From assembly GCF_011682045.1 (NCBI RefSeq), contig NZ_VVIW01000013.1:121234-185233 (forward strand): DNA of 64,000 nt, given 5' to 3'. The position numbers and the translations under genes were made by a program. Under the pieces are notes generated by a model. That model saw nothing but the letters and a program-made list of their open reading frames with translations. It did no database searches and had not been told where the DNA came from. This DNA is from Massilia aquatica. GTDB taxonomy: Bacteria; Pseudomonadota; Gammaproteobacteria; Burkholderiales; Burkholderiaceae_D. Numbering within the stretch: the stretch's first letter is position 1; each line of letters starts with the position of its first letter. Below are positions 31,001 through 40,000 of the stretch, piece by piece.

Positions 31001-34000
31001 ATCGATCACCGGCTTGTTGCCCACCATGCGCACCACTGCCGAGACCAGCGGATCGATGATGATGTCTTCGAACACAACAGGCAGCATAGTCACGTTGACC
31101 ATGCTGGTCGGCGCATTGGCGTCATCTCCCGAGTAGACCGCGTATACGTTCTCCTCGAACGGCGAGCGGTTCGACCAGTCGAGGGTCGCGACGCCGTCGA
31201 TCAGTTGGGCGCTGCCCAGCAAGTCGCGGTCGTTATAGAAAATCACCGCCCCGCGCGGTGCCGGGGCGCCGGGCACTCCCTTTACCGCCGCCGTAAGACG
31301 AATGGCGTCGCCGAATGCGACCTTCGGCGGCGTGGCCGACAGCGACAGGCTCGATGGCGTGGCGACCGGCACCGGCACCGGTGGTGCGGCCGGATTTTCC
31401 GACACGCTCAGTGTCAATCGGGTGCGCAGGCCGCTCGTGCCGGCGTTGCGTTCGTCGCCCGAATACACCGCATATACCTCGACATTGCTTGTGGTAGGAA
31501 CCCGGTAGGTCAGCCGGGCCATGCCGTCGACTAACATCGCGGTGCCGAGCACGCCCTTGTCGTTGACGAACGTGACCAACCCGCCAGGGCCAGCGCCGGC
31601 GTCGCCGGTAACACGGGCGGTAAAGGTCACCTCGTCGCCGCGGCGCGCGCTGGTGCTCGACATCGACAGCGCAATGCTGGTCGGAAGCGGCGCTTGCAGC
31701 ACGGTCTGGACAATCGCGTCAGAGCGTGCCGCGCGGTTATTGGCGTCGCCATCGTAACGCGCGCTGAGCGCATGGCCGCCAGTGGCAAGATTTTTCAACG
31801 CGAGCACTGCCACCCCGTTAAACAGGGTGGCAGTGCCGATGGCGGTGGCGCCGTCATAGAAGGTGACCGTGCCGCCAGGATAGCCGCGGCCAAGGTGCTC
31901 GACCCTGGCCGTCAGGATCAGGGGCGTGCCTTCATCGACCGTAGCGCCGTTGGTGCTGAGCGTGGTCGCGGTCTGCGCCTGCGCCACGTCCTGCACCATG
32001 CTGGCCACTTGCATGGCATGGCCCAGGTCACCCTGATAAACTGCGGAAATGGTGCGCTGGCCGGGTGGGAGGTCGTCCACAACCAAGCGCGCGACCCCAT
32101 CGACAACCTCGGCCGAACCCAGGAATTTGCCGGCATCGCTGAAGTACCTGACCACGCCCCGTGCCTGGCTGTCGCCGAGCGTCGCGCTCAGCGTCAGCGC
32201 GGTGCCGAACGACACCGAGGCGGGCGAACCGGCCAGGGCCAGCGAGGTGCGCTGGCCCGGCACGGCGGCCGGGCCAGCAACGCTAACGGCGTTATTGGCA
32301 TCGCCACTATAACTGGCCATGACAGCTCCCCTGCCCTCGACATAGCTATCCAACGTCAGGACGGCCCGGCCCAGGCTGAGCGAATCGCTGTCGCTGATAG
32401 TGGCGATCCCCAGCACGTTGCCGAACTGGTCGAGGAAGGTGACGCGTCCACCGGGACGAACCCCGGTGACGGTGGCGGTGACGATCTGGCTGGCGCCGCC
32501 CGCGCCCTGCACGATGCGACTCTCCAGCGCCGTGGTGGTGGCAACGGCAACCGTACGGCCGTTCGGGCTATCGCTGGTGGCCGAGACATCCTTCGATTCA
32601 TTGTTATTGGCGTCTCCCGAATAATACGCGCGTACTAGGCGATTGCCCTGGATGGTGCTGCGCGTCAACAGGGTGGCGACCCCGTCGACAACCAGTGCCG
32701 ATCCGAGCAACGCGCCGTTTTCGTAGAATTCCACCACGCCCCCAGGATGGTCGCCGTTCACGCTGGCAATGAGCGCGACCTCGGTGCCGATTAGCGCTAC
32801 CGGCGGCTCGGAGCGCACGACCGTGGTGGTCTTCGCTGCGGACCGTACCACCACTGCATTACTGGCCCTCCTGGCCAAGTCGTTTTCGGCCACGAATTGG
32901 GCTTCGAACCGATGTGGGCCCGAGGTCATGACCGGAGTGTTCCAGGTGAATGTGCCAATGCCGCCGGAGGAGTAAGAGCGTCCGACGTTGACGCCGTCAC
33001 AGAACACCTCGACCATGCCGGTGCGGTACGCGCCGTGGACCGTAAATTTGATGGTGAGCTGCTCGCCACTGACAAAGCTTTCAGGCACGCTCAGCAGCAC
33101 CTCGGCATCGGCATACGGCGCCTGCGCTGCCAGCGATCCGCCGCTCGATGGTGCATGCAGCGCGTCGCCGGAGTAACTAGCGGACAAGCTTGCAAGACGA
33201 CTACTCGGCACCGGCACGCTCAACTCGGCGACACCATTGACGACCCTTGCACTGCCGAGCAGGACTTGTTTATCATAAAAGCTGATGGTACCCGATGCGG
33301 CCGGATCGCCGATCCTGGCACGGATGACCAGTCGATTGCCGAAGGCCGTCGCCAGCGTCGAGGTGCTAAGCACCGGCAAGCTCACCGGCCGGGTATCGGA
33401 GGCACGCACGCCGTCGGCATTAATGTACGGTCCATTAATTTGGACCGAAGGCGCGTTGGCGGCGTCGCCCGAATAGCTCAGGCTGACGTAGCCGGTTGCC
33501 TTGCCGATGTCGTTGCCCGACAGAACCAAGGTCGCCACGCCATTGAGCACGTTGGCCGTCCCCAGCGTGCGCAAGCTGTTGCCCAGCATGAAGCTGACGA
33601 CGCCGGAGGGATTGCTGCCACCGGCTACGGTTGCAGTAAGTGTGATGCTGCCGCTGCCATTGGCGTTAAGCGTCCCGCCGCTTGGCGCCACTGCCAGGGT
33701 GGTGGCCTGGAGCTGGGGCGGAACCACAACATTGAACGCCACCGGCGTGGCCGATGGGCTGTGGTAAGAATCGCCGGCATAGCGCGCGCTGAGGCTATGG
33801 GCGCCTGCGGACAGGCGGGTAAGCAGACGCGCCGAGCCATCGACGCCGAGTTCGCTCGTGCCAATCAAGGTCGTGCCTTCGTACCACTCCACCTTGCCGC
33901 CGACGGGCGCATTGCCGTTCGGCGTGACCTGGGCCGAAAGGATGATATTGCTACCGCTGGAGACAATGGTCTGCGCGGCATTGACCTGCAAGCTTGCCTG

Positions 34001-37000
34001 ACCGGACGACACCTTGTGGAGGATGGCCGGGGCCACCGCCGGGGCATTAAAGCCATCGCCTAAGTAGCTTGCGCGAATGTAGTAGGTCTGGGGAGTAAGT
34101 GCAAACGGCAGCACCAGGGTAGCGACGCCGTCGACCACCGGTACCGGGATCAGCTTGTTGAAGTCGGGGTCAACCCGAGAGACGGAAAAGACTACCATGC
34201 CGCCAGGCTGATTGCCGCCGACCTCGACCCGCACGGTCAGCGGGTCGCCATAGGTGGTGGCCGGGGTTGCACTCATGCTGATGCTGGTGTTGACCGCCAC
34301 CAGTTTCAGTGCGACGGTCGCGGAGAACGTGGCTGCGGCCTTGCCGTCGCCCTCGTACACGGCACGCACATCGCCGGTGGTGGCGACCAGGCGATCGAGG
34401 CTGAGCGAAGCTTGTCCATCGACCAGGGTGGCAGTTCCGATCAGCAGATTGCCGCTCATAAACTTGACCGTGCCGGTAGCGCCCGGCTCGGCCATGGTCA
34501 CGTTCAGGCGCAACGGCGAGGCGATATTGCCCTGGCCTCCGTTCGAAATCAGCACCATGCCGCTGGCGGGACGGGTGACCGCCTGCGCCAGGACGGCGGA
34601 GGCAGCCTGGCGATTGTTGACATCGCCGCAATACAGCGCGGTCAAGCGGCGCGCGCCGACCTGAACATTGTCGACTTGCAATGTCGCAATGCCATCGATC
34701 ACATTCGCGCTGCCGAGCAACAGCTCGCCATCGAAGAAACTGACCGTGCCATGCGGGGTGGAACCGCTCACCCGGGCGCTGAGCAGCAGCGGTACGCCAA
34801 CGACGCTGGCGGCGGCGGCGGAGCTCAGGTCGACCGTAACGGAGTCGTTGAACACCAGCGCGGCCAGGTGGGCCGAAATACTCGCGGCACTGGCGGCGTC
34901 GCCGGCATACTCCGCACGCAGGATGGCGGGACCACCAGCCAGGGTGGCATCGAGCCTGGCGACACCATTGACCAGCGCAGCCTGCCCGACCAGGGCGTTG
35001 CCATTGTAGAACTTGACGATGCCGGTGGTGAGCAAGTTGCCGGTCACCTGGGCGATCAGGGCGTAGCGGTCCTTGGCTGCGCCCGGCAAAGGCTGTGCGC
35101 TCAGCAAGGTGGTGCTGGCTGCGGCGCTGACGCTCACCCCGTGTGCGACCGACTCGCTCTGGCCCGCCGTGCCGTAGCCGGAGTAGACCGCGCTGAAGGA
35201 ATAATCTCCCACCGGCAGTTTGCCCAATTGAAGATAGGCCTCGCCGGAGCGGAAGTCGGCCACGCCGATCAGCTGGCTGCCGCTGTAAAACGACACAGTG
35301 CCGTACTGGACGCCCTCGCCGCTGACCTTCACGTGCAGGGTCAATGGCTGGTCGGTGCCGGCAAGGTTCGTATCGACGCTGCCGCGCTCCAGCAAGAGCA
35401 CGGTCTTGCTCGGCTTGCCCTGCTTGATGGCAGGCGGATTGCTCACCGCAGTGACGTTGACGGCCACCGTATTGGTCGCAGCCTGGTTGTCCACCTGCCC
35501 GGAGTACGCGCTGGAGCGAACGAAAACCGCTTGCACCGGCGTCATGCCTACGCTGGCGAGGCTGGTCGCCAGCGTGGCCACCCCCGCCACCGTACTGGCG
35601 TAACCCAGGTAGGTCTTGCCGCTATAAAAATACACGTTACCATTGAGCAGTTCCGGCTTGTTCAGGCCGTCTGCAGTGCCGATCCTGACTGTCAGGGTCA
35701 GGCTCGTCCCCTGGGCTGCTGTGGCGGCGCTGGCCGTGATCTGGGCGACAGGAATCGACCCCGGTGCCTGATTGACGGTCAGATAGGTGCCGTTCGTCGA
35801 GGCGGCGTAAAGCTGGTCGCCTTTGTAGCGCGCCACGATCGACATCATGCTGAAGGATGTGTCGAATTGCGCACCCAACGACGCCACGCCATTGACCAGC
35901 TTGGCCGTGCCGATGATCTTTCCGGTGGCCGATTCGACAAACTCGACCTCGCCGCTTGGCGTCACGCCGGGATTGCCGGTCACTTTCGTCGTCAGTTCCA
36001 CGGTCTGGCCGGTCAACACCTTCCCGTCTGTAATGTTGTTCAGTGTCAGTACCGTGGTGCTATTGGCTGGCGTTACCTTGAGCACCACTTGCGACGCTGC
36101 GGCCGCATTCGTGGCGTCCCCCGAGTACAGCACGGTCAGGGTGTTGGCGCCGGCTGGGAGAGGATAATCCTTGATGTTGAACGTGATCGATTTCGCTGCC
36201 GGCACCTGGCGGATCAGCCGGCCCTGCGCATCGATCAGCGAAACCGTTCCGCCCGGATTGACACCCTCGAGGGTGTAGTTGACCTGCGCCTCGCCAAACG
36301 CGACCATTTCCTTGGTGGCACTGGTGAGCGCCAGGCTTGCCGCCTGACGCGGGTACGGAAACACGCGCGCGACACTGTCGGCATTATTGGCATCGCCCGC
36401 ATACACGGCCAGCACCTGCTCGCTGGTCACCGTCGGATTGACCAGATACAAGGTGGCCAAGCCCTGCACCACGGTCGCGCTGCCGAGTAGTCCATTGTTC
36501 GCATCGAAAAAGTTGACTTGGCCGGTCGGGCTGAAACCACGCACTTCCGCGACCAGGCTGAGCGCCGTGGCAGTCCCGCTGGTGGTGGTGCTGGCAAACA
36601 GGGTGGTCTGGCTCAGCGCGCCGGTGACTGGCGCCGACAACACCGCCGAGGTGCTGCCCGCATTGTTCGGGTCGCCCGAGTACACGGCTTTCAGTTCCGC
36701 CGTGCCGGAGGCAAGGTTGCGCACCACCAGGGTTGCAACGCCATTGATGACCATCGCGCTGCCGAGCAACTGGGCGTTGCGGTCGTAGAAGCTGACCGTG
36801 CCGCCAGGGCGGTAAGCCTGGACCGTCGCCGTGAGCGTGACCTGATCGCCGGCGCTCGGGTGCAGATCCGACGCACTGAGCACGACCGAGGTCGGCGCGA
36901 TCGCGACCGCCTGCTCCAGCACCGCCGAGCTGCTGGCGGCGTTGGCATCGTCGCCCAGGTAAGCCACGCTCAGGCGGTTGGCGCCAAGCGGCAACGACGG

Positions 37001-40000
37001 CAAGGCCAGGGTGGCCACGCCATTGACGACCGACGCATGGCCAAGCAGGCTCGTGCCGTTATAGAAGGCGACCATGCCGGACGGATTGACCCCACTGACG
37101 CTGGCGCGCAGGGTGGCGGCGGCGCCGTACACCGGCTTGGCCAGGTCGAGCGCCAGGGTAACCGTGCTCGGAGCGCCCGCCAGCACGTCGGCGCCGATCT
37201 CGTTCGAATTGCTGCCGACATTGGCGGCGTCGCCCGAGTACACGGCCGTGATCTGGTGATGTCCGGCGAGCATGCTGCCGGTGGTGAAACTGGCGGTATT
37301 GTTGACCAGGGCCGCACTGCCTAACAACACGCCGTCGGCAAAGAAACTGATGGTGCCGCTGAGCGCGCGCGCGGCATCAGCGGCGCTGGCCACCGCCACG
37401 AAGGTGCGCGGACTGTGCGGACCGGCCGGGATGCCGCTTTCGCTCAGCCGCACCGTGGTGCTGCTGCCGGCCAGGCGCAGCATGACCGCGCTGCCGTCGC
37501 CCAGCAAGGCAGTGTCGAGCGGGGTGGCCAGGCGATTGGTGGCGTACTGCTTGCCGGTGGCGTCATACAGGGTCTGGGTGGCGTAGCCGAGCGCATCGAC
37601 CTGCCACACAGGACGCCCGGCGGCGTCGTAGATGGTCCAGGTCCTGGCGTCCTGCGCGCTGGCGGCCGGACGCAGTGAGTCCAGGCTCAGCTCCAGCATG
37701 CTTTGCAGGAAGGCGGCATTGTCGGCCGCGCCCAGGTCGCGCGAGGCGCTCATGGCCACGCCCGGATCGACCCGGGTCGCGTAGGCGATGCTCTGGGTAC
37801 GGCGGCCATTGAGGTCGTAGCGATACTCGCGCAAGGCACCGCTGGAATCGACCTCGCCGATCTGGTTGCCGGCGCCGTCGTACCACCGCATGGTTTTGGC
37901 GCCGTTGGCGTTTTGCGTCAGACGCAGGCGTCCGCCGGCGTCGTACCAGAAGCGGGTCTCACCCAGCACCGCGCCTGCGCCGGTGTCGATCCTGGCGATC
38001 AGTTCACCTGCTCGATTAAACACCGTGGTACTGACCATGCCGCTGCTGAGGGTGGTGCGCACGGCATTGCCCGCATCGTCATAAACACTGGTCGCCGCCA
38101 TGCCGGTATTGTCGTGGACATTGAGCGTGCGTCCCAGGCCGTCATAGGCGTAGCTGGTCGCCAGGCCGGCGGCGCTGATGCTTTGCAGCAGTTGTCCACT
38201 CTGGTCATACACCATGCTGGTCACCTGTTGCAGTCCGTCGGCGACACCGGCGCCGCTGCTGTCGAGCGTCTTCCAGCTGGTTGTCTTGCTGACCTGCCCG
38301 CGGAAATCGTAGCTGATATCGGTGCGCTGGTTGCGCGACTTGTCGGCGATGCCCGCAGCCCAGCTCATGAAAGCCGCTTCGCTGTTGGTGCCGCTGAACC
38401 CATCGGCGCTGTAGTCGATCACGCTGGTACGGTTGCCGAAGCCATCGTAGCGGTACTCGGTGACCCTGCCATCCGGGCTTTTGGTAAAGCGCAGGCGTCC
38501 CGCGCTGTCGTACGCGTGCAGCGTATCACGGGTAAAACGCAAGTTCGACTGGGTGTTACTCCACGCCGCCGTTTCCCTGATCAGCTGATTGTTCTCGCTG
38601 AAGTCGTGGTTGACGATAAAACCAAGCTCATCATAAATCTTGATCAGATTGCCGCGTGCATCGTATTCGTAGGTGCTGGTATTACCGGCGCCATCGGTAC
38701 GCGATTTCAGGTTGCCGCTCGCGTCGTAGGTGAAGCGCATGCCGGCCGACACGCCGCCGGCGGCCGGGCCGTAAGCCTCCGTCAGGCGGCCGGTGCTGTC
38801 GCTGGTCAGGGTCGTGACATTACCGAGCGCATCCGTAATGCGGGTTTGCGCACCGGTCGCCGGCGCCTGGGCATAGTGCAAGGTAGACGGGACGTTGGCG
38901 AGCTGGGCGCCCGCCAGCAGTGCCTGGTTACCGAGCAAGGTACGCAGCGCCTCGGCGGCGCCGGCATCGCTGGTGCCGTACAGGGCCGCCGTGACGCTGG
39001 CCCAGGTATCACCTTCGCGCACCCGGTAGTAAGGTGCTACCGGCACGCCGGTGGCGGTGACGTCGTAGCGCAGGGTGGCGGGCACGCCGGCCAGCTTGAC
39101 CCCGGCGGCGAGAACTGGATTGCCGAGCGCGCCGCGCAGAGCGGCGACGGCGTTGCGGTCTTCCGTACCGAACAGGAACAGCGCGATGGCGGCCCAGGTG
39201 TCGCCCGTCTTGACCACATACGTGGCATTGAGCGTGACGGTGGTGCTGGTGCTGTAGTTAACGGTTGCCGGCAGATTGCGCAGCGTCTTGCCCGGCGTCA
39301 GCGCATCGGCCGCGTAGCCGCTCTTGACGCGCTGGACCAGGCCGGCATCGTCGCTACGGTACAGCGCCAGTACAATGCTGCTCCAGGTGTCGCCGCTGCG
39401 CACCACGTAATACGGCGCGACCGGCGTGACGACGTCGAAGGCGAGCTTGGCCGGCAGACCGGTCAGCTTGGCGCCAGGCACCAGTTCTGGATTGCCGAGC
39501 GCAAGGCGCAAAGCCTCGCCGCTCGCCGGCTCGTTGGTATTGTAAAGAAAGGTCGCGATGGAGAACCATGTCGCGCCTTGAGGAATGCGGTAGTAGGCCG
39601 GTACAGTTACCGCACCGATGGTGTAATTGATCCCGCCCGGAAGCGATTCGAGCTTGGCGCCGGGAACCAGCGCCACATTGGCCATGGCCGACTGCAAGGC
39701 CTTGGCGCCTTCGACTTCGGTCTTGCCGAACAGGGCGGCAAAGATGCTGGCCCAGGTATCACCGCTCTGGACGCGGTAGTACGGCGTTACCGCCACGGTG
39801 GTTGTGGTGTAGGCCAGGCTGGACGGCAGGTCCGTCAGCTTGGCGCCCGGGACCAGCGCCGGGTCGCCCAGCAGGGCCCGCAGCGCGGCCCCCGCTTCCG
39901 GCGCGCTGGTGCCGTACAGCGTCTGCGCGATGCGGGTCCAGGTATCGCCGCTGCGGATCGCATAATAGGCCGGCACCGCCACTGTCACCTGGTAATCGAG

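Noticed and set aside
29303..37465. Assembly duplication as the cause of 28 Ig domains
   Set aside because: The units differ from each other throughout at DNA level, so this is true divergence and not a copied contig segment.
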